A program made the translations under genes and the position numbers. A stretch of DNA of 64,000 nucleotides from JAFECT01 sp035551675 (GTDB taxonomy: Bacteria; Pseudomonadota; Alphaproteobacteria; Caulobacterales; Caulobacteraceae). The notes under the pieces were generated by a model. The model made no database searches, had not been told where the DNA came from, and saw only the letters and a list, made by a program, of their open reading frames with translations. Shown in pieces: positions 8,948 through 18,439 of this stretch (position 1 is its first letter; each line of letters opens with the position of its first letter). The stretch covers positions 62,001-126,000 of the forward strand of contig DASZMV010000056.1 of the NCBI GenBank assembly GCA_035551675.1, read 5' to 3'.

Positions 8948-10237
8948 ATGCCCGATCCCAACCGAAACACCCGCCAAGCTCAGCTCGGGGGCGCTCCGCG
9001 GCGACGTTATTATACAGGCGCCCAGCTTGACCGGGCGCTCGCGATCGAGGACCTGCGTGCACGCACCCACCGGCGTATGCCGCGGTTCGTTCTCGAATAC
9101 CTCGAAGCCGGGGCCGAGGACGAGGCAACGCTTCGGCGCGAACGAGACGCTTTTGCCGAGTGGCGCTTTCGGCCGCGCCAACTGGTGGACGTTTCGAAGC
9201 GATCGCTCACTTGCAAGATTCTCGGCAAAGCCGCGGAGGCGCCGATCATCGTCGCGCCCACCGGATTGAACGGCCTGTTCACCCACCACGGCGACTTGAA
9301 GCTGGCCCAAGGCGCAACCGCCGCCAGCGTCCCTTTCGTGCTGAGCACCATGTCCAACGACGCGATGGAGGACATCGCGGCGGTCGAGGGCGTGCGCTTC
9401 TGGTGGCAGCTCTACGTATTTGGGGATGGCGACAGGATCTGGCGGGCGCTGCTCGATCGCGCCGAACGCGCCAACGCCGAGGCGCTGGTGGTCACGACCA
9501 ACTGTCAGATCTACGGCAATCGCGAATGGGACTCCCGCACGCGCGCGACGCGGACACGGCCCTCCATCCCGACCATCTTGGACGCCGGCCTGCACCCGGG
9601 ATGGCTGACGGCCACACTGCTCGCCCATGGCATGCCGAAATTCAAGAACGCGCTCGAGTTCGTGCCTGAGGACAAACGCGGCTTTTTCGATTGCGCCTTT
9701 TGGATTCGCGAGCACCAGCCGACGTCGTTGGATTGGGAGACGATCCGGCGCATTCGCGATTACTGGAAGAAGCCGCTTATCCTGAAAGGCCTGTTGCATC
9801 CGGAAGACGTGCGCCGCGCGCGGTCGGCGGGCGTGGACGCGGTGGTGCTGTCGAGCCACGGGGGGCGGCAACTGGACTGGACGGTCGCCGGCCTCGACGT
9901 CCTTCCCGAAGCCCGCGCTATCGCGGGTGATCGCATGGCGGTGTTCGTCGCGGGCGGCCTGCGGCGCGGCACCGACCTCTTGAAGGCCCTGGCGCTGGGC
10001 GCCGATGCGGTGTTCGCCGGGCGGGCGCCGCTCTACGGCCTTTGCGCCGGCGGCGCGGCCGGCGTCACCCGCGCCCTCGAGATTCTGAAGAAGGAGGCGC
10101 TGGACGCGATGGGGTTGCTGGGCGCGCCGTCGCTTGAGGCGCTCGGTCCCGACCTGCTGTGCCGGGTGAGCGCGCCGGATTCGCCGGCGCCGGTCCTGGA
10201 CTTTGACCGGGCGCGCGGCGCCCAAGGAGGCCACTGA
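8948..10237 (+). CDS. FMN-dependent alpha-hydroxy-acid oxidase/dehydrogenase
   Basis: 429 aa TIM-barrel flavoprotein of the lactate dehydrogenase/glycolate oxidase/mandelate dehydrogenase family, which oxidises 2-hydroxy acids to 2-keto acids. Seen: the N-terminal RMPRFVLEYLEAGAEDE motif, FMN-site strands (APTGLNGLF, LSTMSND, WWQLYV), the active-site block SSHGGRQLD (catalytic His and Arg; Ser replaces the usual Asn) and the phosphate site AGGLRRGTD/GRAPLYG. The protein has no signal peptide. Its TGA overlaps the next ATG (TGATG), so it forms an operon with the SDR and GH1-like genes. Substrate unknown. Confidence 0.88.
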   Translation: MPDPNRNTRQAQLGGAPRRRYYTGAQLDRALAIEDLRARTHRRMPRFVLEYLEAGAEDEATLRRERDAFAEWRFRPRQLVDVSKRSLTCKILGKAAEAPIIVAPTGLNGLFTHHGDLKLAQGATAASVPFVLSTMSNDAMEDIAAVEGVRFWWQLYVFGDGDRIWRALLDRAERANAEALVVTTNCQIYGNREWDSRTRATRTRPSIPTILDAGLHPGWLTATLLAHGMPKFKNALEFVPEDKRGFFDCAFWIREHQPTSLDWETIRRIRDYWKKPLILKGLLHPEDVRRARSAGVDAVVLSSHGGRQLDWTVAGLDVLPEARAIAGDRMAVFVAGGLRRGTDLLKALALGADAVFAGRAPLYGLCAGGAAGVTRALEILKKEALDAMGLLGAPSLEALGPDLLCRVSAPDSPAPVLDFDRARGAQGGH

Positions 10238-11244
10238 TGCAAAGCCAAGCCCCGACCGTGATGGTCACCGGCGCCGGCGCCGGCGCCGGCCGCAACATCG
10301 CCGAACGCTTCGGTCGCGAAGGCTGGCGAGTGGGACTGATCTCGCGCAGCGCCGAACGGCTGGACGCCACGCGCCGCGCCATAGAGGACAAAGGCGGCGA
10401 AGCGCTCGTGTTTCCTGCCGACGTCTCCGACTGCGACGCCGTGTTCGCCGCGCGCGACCGCCTGCTCGAGACCTGGGGCCGGCTCGACGCATGGGTCAAC
10501 GCGGCCATGGTCACCGTGGTCGGCCCCGTCTGGAAGATCGACGCCAAGGAATTTCGACGCGTTATGGAAGTCACCTGGCTCGGTTACGTGCACGGGACGC
10601 TTGCCGCGCTCGAACCCATGCGCAAGGCAAACGCCGGCGCCATCGTGCAGGTCGGCTCGGCCCTCGCCTACCGCGCCATCCCGCTGCAGTCGGCCTATTG
10701 CGCCGCGAAGTTTGCGATCCGCGGCTTCAGCGACTCGCTGCGCACTGAGCTCGAACACGAGCACTCCGCGGTGCGCGTGACCATGTTGCAGATGCCGGGC
10801 ATGAACACGCCCCAGTTCGACTGGGCGCGCAATAAACTCAGCCACAAGTATCAGCCGGTCGGCGAGGTGTTCGATCCGGATGTCGCCGGCGCCGCCGCCG
10901 TACGCGCGGTCAAGCACGGTTCGCGCGAACTATGGGTCGGCGGCAGCGCCGTGCAGGCGATCTCAGGCCAGATGATCGCTCCCGCCGCGCTCGATCGTTA
11001 CATGGCTAAGGCCGGATGGAACGGCCAGATCGCGAACGCGACCAACGAGCCGCACGCGGACAATCTGTTCGAGCCGCCGCCGGGCGACCCCGGGGTGCGC
11101 GGACGTTTCGGCGCCAAGGCGCGGCGCCGCGCTCTGATCATAAATCCCGACCGCGCACGCGTGGGCGTGGCTGCGACCGTCGCCGCCGTCGGCGGCGCGG
11201 CCGCCGTCGCCGGCCTGATCTCCCGATTGCGCTCACGCGACTGA
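10237..11244 (+). CDS. SDR family oxidoreductase with C-terminal membrane anchor
   Basis: 335 aa. The Rossmann NAD(P) motif TGAGAGAGRN lies near residue 10, a variant NAAM replaces the NNAG motif, and the catalytic triad is Ser (VGSALAY) and YCAAK. The classical SDR fold ends near 250. A long tail follows, ending in an Ala/Gly-rich hydrophobic helix and a basic end (about 305-335), suggesting attachment to the inner membrane. Overlapping starts and stops place it between a flavin oxidase and a GH1-like enzyme, so it probably acts on the same sugar-acid or glycoside route. Confidence 0.85.
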   Translation: MQSQAPTVMVTGAGAGAGRNIAERFGREGWRVGLISRSAERLDATRRAIEDKGGEALVFPADVSDCDAVFAARDRLLETWGRLDAWVNAAMVTVVGPVWKIDAKEFRRVMEVTWLGYVHGTLAALEPMRKANAGAIVQVGSALAYRAIPLQSAYCAAKFAIRGFSDSLRTELEHEHSAVRVTMLQMPGMNTPQFDWARNKLSHKYQPVGEVFDPDVAGAAAVRAVKHGSRELWVGGSAVQAISGQMIAPAALDRYMAKAGWNGQIANATNEPHADNLFEPPPGDPGVRGRFGAKARRRALIINPDRARVGVAATVAAVGGAAAVAGLISRLRSRD

Positions 11245-11250
11245 GCGTCC

Positions 11251-12549
11251 GTGTCGGTGGACCTGGCCCAACTCCAGCGTAACCACGGCGGCGCGTTGTG
11301 CCGCGGAGTCGGCCCGCACCAAGGGGCTACGATACTGATCGCCACCGGCATCGAGTGCAGCTATCCGACGGTGCAGGGCGGCAGACGCCGCGACGAACTC
11401 GAAGAGACCGGCCACTACAGCCGGTGGCGCGAAGACATCGAACTCTGTCGACAGCTGGGCGCGCGCTATCTCCGCTACGGCCTCCCCTACTACCTCGTCC
11501 ACACGTCGCCGGGGACCTACGACTGGCGTTTCTCGGACGAGGTGCTGCCCGCGATTTGGGAAGCGGGTCTGATTCCGATTCTCGATCTCTGCCATTTCGG
11601 TACGCCCGACTGGATCGGCGGCTTCCAGGACAGCGACTGGCCACGCTATTTCGCTGAATACGCCGGCGCTGTCGCCGAACGCTATCCGTGGATCAAGTTT
11701 TTCACCCCGGTGAACGAGATGCTGATCTGCGCGCGGTTCAGCGCTCGGCTCGGCCTGTGGAACGAACAGGCGCAGGGCGACGGTCCATTCGTGCGTGCGC
11801 ATGCGAACCAGTGCGAAGCGACCCTGCGCGCAATCGAGGCTATCCAGCGCCACCGGCCGGATGCGGTGTTTGTCCAGAGCGAGACGGCCGAAGTCTATCT
11901 CGAGCAGTGGCCGAAGACGGCGACCGAGGTCGCCTTTCACAACCATCTGCGGTTCATCACCTTCGATTTCGTCTACGGCCGACCGTGCGACGCCGACGTC
12001 CTCTTGTTCCTCTTGGACAATGGACTGACCCGCGACCGTTACGACTGGTTCATGGCCCGGGGTCGAAGCGTGGCGCAGAACTGCGTTCTTGGCATGGATT
12101 ATTACGGCAACAACGAGCGTACCATCGAGCCGGACGGCACAGACCGTCCGCAGGGCGCGATGCTCGGCTGGGGCATGATCGCCCAGGATTATTACGAGCG
12201 TTATCGCCGGCCGATGATGCTGACGGAGACCAACTTCATCGACGGCGGCGAGGCCAGCGTGCACTGGCTGCTGCGGACCTGGCATCAGGCCCGTCACCTG
12301 CGCAACCGGGGAGTGCCGGTGATCGGCTACACTTGGTACAGCCTGACAGACCAGATCGACTGGGACATCCAACTCCGGGAAATCCGGGGGAAGGTGAATG
12401 CGAACGGGCTGGTCACGCTCGACCGCCGGGAACGTGAGGTTGCCCGGGTGTTCCGCCAGCTTGCCCGGGACTATGCGTGCGAACCGCTGCTCCACACCCT
12501 CCCGCCCAACCTGACCGTCGGTCGCGCCGGCGAGGCGGATCCGCCCTAG
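11251..12549 (+). CDS. glycoside hydrolase family 1-like protein
   Basis: 432 aa, GTG start 6 nt after the SDR stop. The fold signature is that of GH1 beta-glycosidases: WREDIELCRQLGARYLRYGL early, the acid/base glutamate in FTPVNEM, and a candidate nucleophile glutamate in MMLTETNF. The C-terminal YTWYSLTDQIDWD replaces the GH1 W-S-x-D-N-x-E-W block. The nucleophile context is TETN rather than the typical TENG, so activity is uncertain. No signal peptide, so a cytoplasmic substrate is expected. Confidence 0.8.
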   Translation: MSVDLAQLQRNHGGALCRGVGPHQGATILIATGIECSYPTVQGGRRRDELEETGHYSRWREDIELCRQLGARYLRYGLPYYLVHTSPGTYDWRFSDEVLPAIWEAGLIPILDLCHFGTPDWIGGFQDSDWPRYFAEYAGAVAERYPWIKFFTPVNEMLICARFSARLGLWNEQAQGDGPFVRAHANQCEATLRAIEAIQRHRPDAVFVQSETAEVYLEQWPKTATEVAFHNHLRFITFDFVYGRPCDADVLLFLLDNGLTRDRYDWFMARGRSVAQNCVLGMDYYGNNERTIEPDGTDRPQGAMLGWGMIAQDYYERYRRPMMLTETNFIDGGEASVHWLLRTWHQARHLRNRGVPVIGYTWYSLTDQIDWDIQLREIRGKVNANGLVTLDRREREVARVFRQLARDYACEPLLHTLPPNLTVGRAGEADPP

Positions 12550-12662
12550 GCGGCTCCTCCAAGCTCACGCTGCAAGCGTGTGCGATTGCGCTGTTGTCGC
12601 AGGGGCCTGTTAATTGGGGCCGGCTACAGGAATAGCGGAACGGACGGGCGGGTCAGAGGGGC

Positions 12663-12848
12663 ATGAAGATCGGCGCGCCGACCCTGTTGCTGGGCCTGAT
12701 CGCTTTCGCCCTGGCCGGGCTGGCGCTGGCCGTCCGGTTCCGGCCGGCGCTGTTCGACCACGGCGTCGTGGACGACGGCTTCTGGATCCTTGCCGGCGCG
12801 TTCGTGGTCCTGACCGTCGCCGTGCTTAAGAAGGGCGACGAGAATTGA
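12663..12848 (+). CDS. small two-helix membrane protein
   Basis: 61 aa with two hydrophobic helices (about residues 5-24 and 38-55) separated by a short polar loop, and a charged end KKGDEN. Purine-rich AGAGGGG lies immediately upstream, unusually close to the ATG. It follows the GH1-like gene by 114 nt on the same strand. Function unknown. Confidence 0.55.
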   Translation: MKIGAPTLLLGLIAFALAGLALAVRFRPALFDHGVVDDGFWILAGAFVVLTVAVLKKGDEN

Positions 12849-12898
12849 GGTGAGCGGGTCGCGGGCGGAAAACCGCGCCCACTTTTCCTCGACCTGCT

Positions 12899-14041
12899 CT
12901 AGCTGTTCTTGCGTTCCACCGCGGCCAGGAACCGATCGCACACGTAGTTGGCCTGCTCGTCGCTCAGGTACGGATGCAGCGGCAAGGACAGCACCCTTTC
13001 GGCAAGGCGTTCGGACACCGGCAGGCCGCCTTCGGGTGCGTACTTCTCGAACGCCTTCATGGTGTGGAGCGGCTGCGGATAGTAGATCGCGCTCGGGACG
13101 CCGTCGTCTTTCAGTTTCGCCTGGACCGCGTCGCGGTCGTCGATGGCGACGGTGTAGTAGCCCCAGCCGCTTTCGCGTTTGTCCCCGAAATCGACCGGAT
13201 CGGAGGCGCCGTTGAGGCGGCGGTTGTAGAGATCGGCGAGTTCGGTCCGCCGGTCCAGCTCGTCGCCGAAGATGGCCAGTTTCTCGGTGACGATGGCGCA
13301 CTGGATGGAGTCGAGCCGGCCGTTCATGCCGGGCCGTACGCTCTCCTTCCGCGCCGCGTCGGTGCCGTGCCAGCGCACCTGTTCCGACGCCTCCCACAGC
13401 GTCTCGTCGCGGAACATGATGGCGCCGCCGTCGCCGTAGCAGCCGAGCGATTTGGCCGGGAAAAAGCTGGTCGCCGTGACCGGGGCGATGTTGCCCGCGT
13501 AGCGCCCCTCGAACTTGCAGCCGAAGGACTGGGCCGCGTCGGCCATAACGTAGACGCCGTGCTTCCCCGCGATCGGGAAGATGGCTTCGTAATCCGCTGG
13601 AATACCGAAGAGATCGACCGCGATGATCAGTTTCGGCGTGAGTCCCTTGGCCTTTGCCTCGCCGATGCGGCGCTCCAGGTCGACGGGGTCCATGCAGTAG
13701 TCGGACGCCCGCACGTCCACGAACACCGGCGTGGCCCCGGACAGGATCGCGGCCGAACAGGTGGCGTTGTAGGTGAAGGCCGGGATGAACACCGCGTCCG
13801 TGGGGCCCAGGTCCATCGCCATCATCGGCATGATCAGGGCGTCGGTGCCGTTCCCCACCGCCAGCGCCTTGGAGCAGCCGGTGAAGGCGCAGAGCGCCGC
13901 TTCCAACTCCCGCACCTCCGGCCCGTTGATGTAGGCCCCGTGGTCCAGGATGGCGGTGAAGCGCGCCTCGACCTTGCCGCGAATGCGCTTCTGCTGGGCC
14001 ATGAGATCGACGAAGGCGATGGGCGCCGGAGGGGTGGACAT
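12899..14041 (-). CDS. DegT/DnrJ/EryC1/StrS family aminotransferase
   Basis: 380 aa PLP enzyme that usually converts a nucleotide-linked keto-sugar to an amino-sugar. Motifs: YINGPEV near residue 37, VGNGTDAL (PLP phosphate loop), AFTYNATCSAA, ADAAQSFGC (PLP-binding Asp) and the Schiff-base lysine in TSFFPAKSLGCYGDGG. The gene is 46 nt downstream of a Gfo/Idh/MocA dehydrogenase on the same strand. This is the WbpB-WbpE (WlbA-WlbC) arrangement used to make 3-amino-3-deoxy-hexuronic acids for surface polysaccharide. That pathway is inferred from the pair, not shown. Confidence 0.9.
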   Translation of the reverse strand: MSTPPAPIAFVDLMAQQKRIRGKVEARFTAILDHGAYINGPEVRELEAALCAFTGCSKALAVGNGTDALIMPMMAMDLGPTDAVFIPAFTYNATCSAAILSGATPVFVDVRASDYCMDPVDLERRIGEAKAKGLTPKLIIAVDLFGIPADYEAIFPIAGKHGVYVMADAAQSFGCKFEGRYAGNIAPVTATSFFPAKSLGCYGDGGAIMFRDETLWEASEQVRWHGTDAARKESVRPGMNGRLDSIQCAIVTEKLAIFGDELDRRTELADLYNRRLNGASDPVDFGDKRESGWGYYTVAIDDRDAVQAKLKDDGVPSAIYYPQPLHTMKAFEKYAPEGGLPVSERLAERVLSLPLHPYLSDEQANYVCDRFLAAVERKNS

Positions 14042-14087
14042 TCCTGTGTCTCTTCAGTGAATTGGGGAGAGGTGTGAAAGCCCGTGT

Positions 14088-15005
14088 TCAGGCCGCTTCG
14101 TCGACCGCCAGCGCCAGCGCGAGGGCGCGAACCGCCTCTTCGCCGGTGACCGCGGGCCGGGGCGCGTCGCCGCGCGCCGCCGCGAGGAAGTCGTGCACGC
14201 TGGCGCCCAGGGGATCGGACCCACGCGGGGTCTCTGCGAAGCCGGCGTTCAGCTGGAACGGGGTGGTGTTCTCGAAGGTGCGCTGCATGAAATCGATGGA
14301 GACGTGGCCCGAGGGATAGACAACCCGCATGGTCCGCTCACGTCCATCCGCCGCGCGCGAGGCGGAGAAGGCCGCGACCATGCCGTCCTGGAAGGTGATT
14401 TCCGCGCGGCTCTCGTCGGCCAGCTCGCCCTTCAGCGCCCGCGACTGCGCCTCGACCCGCAACGCGTCGCCCTGGGCCAGGGAGAGGGCCAGGTCGAGGT
14501 CGTGGATCATCAGGTCGAGCACCACCGAGATGTCGACGCTGCGGCCGGTCCAGGGACCCTGTCGATTGGCTTCGATGCGGATGGGCTTTTCGGACGTCGA
14601 GAACAGGCCCATTTCGGCGAAGACGATCCGCTCCTGATGGCCGCAGGCCAGCACGCGGCGGTTCTCGTTGGCGGCGCCGATGATGGCCTCGGCCTCCTGG
14701 ATGGTGGGGGCGATGGGCTTTTCGACATAGACGTGGACGCCGCGCTCCAGCGCCTTCACCGCCAGCGCCGCGTGCGCCTCGGCGGGGGCGGCGACGGTCA
14801 GTACGTCGACCTGCGAAATGAACTCGTCCCAGTGCTCGGCGTCGAACCCGCGCGCGCCGATCTTCTGGGCAAGCTCCAGCGCCCGGCCGGTGCCGCGGTC
14901 AAAGACCCCCACCAGCTCGACGCCCTCGCTGTCCGCGTACTTCTTGGCGTGATAGCCGCCGAACACGCCGGCTCCAGCTACCCCCGCCCTCAAAACCTTG
15001 CTCAT
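14088..15005 (-). CDS. Gfo/Idh/MocA family oxidoreductase
   Basis: 305 aa NAD(P)-dependent sugar dehydrogenase. N-terminal Rossmann motif GVAGAGVFGGYHAKKY, then VAAPAEAH, the YVEKPIAPT strand containing the conserved EKP lysine, and the MIHDLDLAL block of the substrate domain. ATG 15005 is chosen because the Rossmann strand starts 5 residues later. Paired with the DegT aminotransferase downstream, it probably oxidises a UDP-sugar at C3 before transamination. The nucleotide sugar is unknown. Confidence 0.88.
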   Translation of the reverse strand: MSKVLRAGVAGAGVFGGYHAKKYADSEGVELVGVFDRGTGRALELAQKIGARGFDAEHWDEFISQVDVLTVAAPAEAHAALAVKALERGVHVYVEKPIAPTIQEAEAIIGAANENRRVLACGHQERIVFAEMGLFSTSEKPIRIEANRQGPWTGRSVDISVVLDLMIHDLDLALSLAQGDALRVEAQSRALKGELADESRAEITFQDGMVAAFSASRAADGRERTMRVVYPSGHVSIDFMQRTFENTTPFQLNAGFAETPRGSDPLGASVHDFLAAARGDAPRPAVTGEEAVRALALALAVDEAA

Positions 15006-15186
15006 TCCGACTCTTCCGGCCCCCCGGGGCCCGGCGCGGCGGACCCTGCCGTCCGGAACCCGCAGAGGCAAGGCGGCCCCCGATCACATCGAGTCGCGGT
15101 TTGTTGCGCGGATTGTCACGGCCGCGGTTTCCCATCCCCCTCCCCCGCGCTAGAAGCGCGCGCGTCAGCGAGAGGGACGAGAGTCA

Positions 15187-16086
15187 GTGGCACGCCTGTT
15201 CGGCGCATACGTGGTTGTGGACTGGACCGCGGCGGAGGGCCGCAAGACCGGGGAGCAATCGCTCTGGATCGGGGTGATGAAGCGCGACGTCCGCTTCCGC
15301 CTGGCCTACGAGGCGCACAACCTGGCGACCCGCGCCGAGGGCGAGGCGCAACTGCGCGCGATCCTGGCCGACCTGGCGCGGCGCGGCGACCGGGCGCTGG
15401 TGGCGTTCGACTTTCCGCTGGGGTTCCCGGAAGGCACGGCCGCGCGGCTCGGCCTCGACGGATGGCCGGCGCTGTGGAGCTTCATGGGCTCCAACGTCGT
15501 GGACAAGCCGGACAACACCAACAACCGCTTCGCCGTCGGGGCCAAGATGAACCGGTTGATGACCGACGAGGCGCGACCGTTCTGGGGCGCGCCGCAGCGC
15601 CAGACACAACGCTGGATGGCCGCGACCAAGCCCGAAGGCGGCTATGGCGACATTCGCGAGTTTCGGCGCGCGGAGCTGGCGACCAAGAAGCTCGGCAAGG
15701 CGATGGCCAAGAGCGTGTGGCAGATGCAGGGCGCGGGTTCGGTCGGCGGCCAGGCGTTGCTGGGCATCGCGGCGGCCAAGCGCATCGCGGACTCGCTGGG
15801 CGCCGGCGTCGCGGTCTGGCCGTTCGGCACGGGATGGCGCGCGCTGACGCCGGCAGACGTCGAACCGTTGAGCGCGCTGTTCGTCGAGACCTATGCGCCG
15901 CTCTATCCCGCCAAGCCCGAACCGGGCGAAACCAAGTCCGCGGCGTCGGTGCGCGCAGTCGCCGAAGCGCTCGCGAAACTCGACGAAGCGGGCAAGCTCG
16001 GCGCCGCGTTCGCACCGCCGAAGGGCGTGAGCGAGGCCGACGCTGCGGCGGTGGAGCACGAAGAGGGCTGGATCCTCGGCGCTTAA
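15187..16086 (+). CDS. DUF429-like hypothetical protein
   Basis: 299 aa, GTG start with a purine-rich site (GAGAGGGACGAGAG) just upstream. The N-terminus VVVDWTAAEGRKTGEQSLWIG and the block ALVAFDFPLGFPEG resemble the RNase H-like fold of DUF429 proteins, with acidic residues placed like nuclease ligands. No membrane segment or signal peptide. Divergent from the Gfo/Idh gene, with about 180 bp between the starts. Biological role unknown. Confidence 0.65.
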   Translation: MARLFGAYVVVDWTAAEGRKTGEQSLWIGVMKRDVRFRLAYEAHNLATRAEGEAQLRAILADLARRGDRALVAFDFPLGFPEGTAARLGLDGWPALWSFMGSNVVDKPDNTNNRFAVGAKMNRLMTDEARPFWGAPQRQTQRWMAATKPEGGYGDIREFRRAELATKKLGKAMAKSVWQMQGAGSVGGQALLGIAAAKRIADSLGAGVAVWPFGTGWRALTPADVEPLSALFVETYAPLYPAKPEPGETKSAASVRAVAEALAKLDEAGKLGAAFAPPKGVSEADAAAVEHEEGWILGA

Positions 16087-16101
16087 TTCGTCGCGCGGAT
16101 T

Positions 16102-17493
16102 TTAGGGCGCGGGGTTCGCCGTCAGCGGTCGCAACGCAAGCCACGCGAAACGCCCCACCTGGAGCGCGCCCGACACGAAGCTCGCCAGGATGACCGACCA
16201 GACGATGCCGTCGAGGCCGAGCGGCGTGCGGTGCGCAAGCACCCAAGCCAGGGGCACCATGATCACCGCGTAACTGGCCAGGTGGAAGACGGTCGGCAGC
16301 CACACGTCGCCCCGCGCGCGCAGGGCCTGGGCGCCGACGACCTGCAGACCGTCGGGGACGTAGAACAGGCAGCTCAGCACCAGGGCGGGTGCGATCATCG
16401 CAAGCAAGGTGGCGTCGAGTGTGTAGATGCGTGCAACCGCGCCGGCGAACAGGCCGATCGCCGCGCAGATCAACGCCAACAGCGCTGTCGTTACGCCAAA
16501 GCCCAGAAATCCCGCACGCGAAACTCCGTCGTGGTCGCGCGCGCCGAACGCGCGGCCGACCAGCACCGCCGTCGCCGACGACAGGCCGAGCGGGACCATG
16601 AACACCATGGCCGCGACATTGAGGATCGTCGCCCAGGCCGCGGCCTGCAGGCCGCCGAGCTGGCCCGCGATCAGGGTCATGGCGGCGAAGGCGCCGATCT
16701 CGAGAAACATGGACGCACCCGAGCCATAGCCCACGCGCCGCTGTTCCGCCGCCGCGACAGGCCCGTCGATCGGCTTTCCGAACACGCCGAGCGCGCGCGC
16801 CTGCGGCATCAGCAGGATGTAGCTCAAAAGAACGACGGCCATGAACAGACGCGAGAACAGCGTCGCCCATGCGGCCGCGACGGCGCCCATCACGGGTAAG
16901 CCCGAATGACCGGGCACCAGCCAAAGGTCGAGCGCCAGGTTCAGCCCGTTCGCCAGCCACATGACGACCATGCCGGGGATCGGCTTCTTCAGCGCCTCGA
17001 GGAAATACATGGCGACCGTAGCGACGAAATAGCCCGGAAGCGACCACGCGAAGACCAGCATGGCGCTCGACGCGCCGTCGGCGAGGTCGGGGCTGAGCCC
17101 CATCATGCTCAGGTGCAGGAACGGCGGCCCCGCGATGACGACCACAATCACCGACAATATGCCGAGGCCCAGGCCGTAGACGAGCCCGCGCCGGAGAACG
17201 CCGCCGGCGGCATGCGGCCGGCCTTCGCCGACGTGTCGGGCGGTCATGACCTGGACGCCGAGCAGGAGCCCGACGGCGGTGGTCAGCACAACCGAAGTCG
17301 GCGCCCAGCCGATGGAATGAAATCCGAGCTGTCGCGCGGAATGGTGCCCCACCACCGCGGCGTCGGTGAAGCCCATGGTCATGATGCCCACGCGCGCGAG
17401 CACCACCGGCCAGGCCAGCTTCAACAGCTCGACGAGGTCGTAGCGCACGGTGGCGCGCGCCGGGGGCGCGGTTATAACGCTTTCAGCGGCCAT
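16102..17493 (-). CDS. MATE family efflux transporter
   Basis: 463 aa with about twelve hydrophobic helices in two homologous halves, as in NorM-type cation-coupled multidrug exporters of the inner membrane. Recognisable family segments are LKLAWPVVLARVGIMTMGFTD in helix 1, GLLLGVQVMTARHVGEG, and the second-half equivalent GLSSATAVLVGRAFGARD. Substrate cannot be predicted. Convergent with the DUF429-like gene, 15 nt between stops. Confidence 0.9.
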   Translation of the reverse strand: MAAESVITAPPARATVRYDLVELLKLAWPVVLARVGIMTMGFTDAAVVGHHSARQLGFHSIGWAPTSVVLTTAVGLLLGVQVMTARHVGEGRPHAAGGVLRRGLVYGLGLGILSVIVVVIAGPPFLHLSMMGLSPDLADGASSAMLVFAWSLPGYFVATVAMYFLEALKKPIPGMVVMWLANGLNLALDLWLVPGHSGLPVMGAVAAAWATLFSRLFMAVVLLSYILLMPQARALGVFGKPIDGPVAAAEQRRVGYGSGASMFLEIGAFAAMTLIAGQLGGLQAAAWATILNVAAMVFMVPLGLSSATAVLVGRAFGARDHDGVSRAGFLGFGVTTALLALICAAIGLFAGAVARIYTLDATLLAMIAPALVLSCLFYVPDGLQVVGAQALRARGDVWLPTVFHLASYAVIMVPLAWVLAHRTPLGLDGIVWSVILASFVSGALQVGRFAWLALRPLTANPAP

Positions 17494-17668
17494 GGGGCGC
17501 TCTAGCTGGGCTGCGCCGCCCTCCGCCGCAAGGCTTTGAGGGGGAATATCGGCAATCGCCGTTCGACTACGCTACGAAGCGTGACCTGCGAGACACGAAC
17601 AACCGCATTCGCGGCGCACGATCCTAGGCCCGGGCGCGGCGAAGCGCGGGCGGCCAAGCCGCCGACGC

Positions 17669-18439
17669 TCAGCCCAGCACCGCCGCACAGCCGACGATGC
17701 CCCGGTCGCGGTCGAGCGGGCCGCCATGGTCGCGTTGAACGCAGAGCCTGCGCCCTTCGCTGACTGCCAGCACGCGTTCGCTGTGACCTTCCATGCCGCT
17801 GTCGCCGCCGGTGGAGACGCGGTAGACGACGCCGTGCGCGAGCACGGTCGGATCGAGTTTGCCGACCGCAAGCGCCGCCGGATCCATCGGACCTCTGCGG
17901 CCGACGCCTTCGAACACCCATAGATCCTTGCGTTCCAGCAGGCTGGTCCACCAGGGATCCTCGTTGTCGAGGGCGAGTACGGCGACGCCGTCCATTTCGA
18001 GCGCGGCGTTCAGCGCGTCCGACGCCAGGCGGTAGTCCTTGTAGTCCGCACAGCCGCCGAATCGCGACCGCGCCGCCTCGCGCACGTCCTTTCGCGCGCC
18101 GGACCAGACGGCGACTTCGAGCTGGCCCTGGATGCTGAGACCCGCGCTCATCAGTTCGCGCCACAGCGCGGTTGCAAGTCTGCGTTCGGAAGGTTCGACG
18201 CGTTCGAGGCGTCGCGCAATCACGCGCGCCTCGCGGTCGGGACGCAGCTTCAGACTCGACACCTGATTGTCGCTCTGGCCCTTGGCGGCGCCGATGCGGC
18301 CGGCCAGGCGCTGGCGATGCAGCACCAGTTGCAGGATCTCGTCGTCGACGCCGTCGATCTCGGCGCGGAGCGCTGCAAGCGTGAGATCGTCAGCGAGCGG
18401 AGCCGGCTCACGGGGCGGAACGATGGAGAGTTTAGACAT
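17669..18439 (-). CDS. chorismate mutase (AroQ domain) with C-terminal extension
   Basis: 256 aa. Residues 20-105 form an AroQ-type chorismate mutase: LRAEIDGVDDEILQLVLHRQRLAGRIGAAK, then the second-helix basic and polar residues (LRPDREARVIARR), converting chorismate to prephenate. Residues 110-256 (SIQGQLEVAVWSGARK and on) form a second domain I cannot assign. A prephenate-dehydratase-derived or regulatory domain is possible, but no typical motif is seen. A leader peptide full of Phe and Tyr codons lies directly upstream, which implies end-product attenuation. The DAHP synthase and dehydratase-like genes are upstream on the same strand. Confidence 0.82.
   Translation of the reverse strand: MSKLSIVPPREPAPLADDLTLAALRAEIDGVDDEILQLVLHRQRLAGRIGAAKGQSDNQVSSLKLRPDREARVIARRLERVEPSERRLATALWRELMSAGLSIQGQLEVAVWSGARKDVREAARSRFGGCADYKDYRLASDALNAALEMDGVAVLALDNEDPWWTSLLERKDLWVFEGVGRRGPMDPAALAVGKLDPTVLAHGVVYRVSTGGDSGMEGHSERVLAVSEGRRLCVQRDHGGPLDRDRGIVGCAAVLG

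Noticed and set aside
10265..10290. Repeated GCCGGC units as a microsatellite
   Set aside because: They encode the Gly/Ala-rich nucleotide loop TGAGAGAGR of the SDR and fit its codon use.
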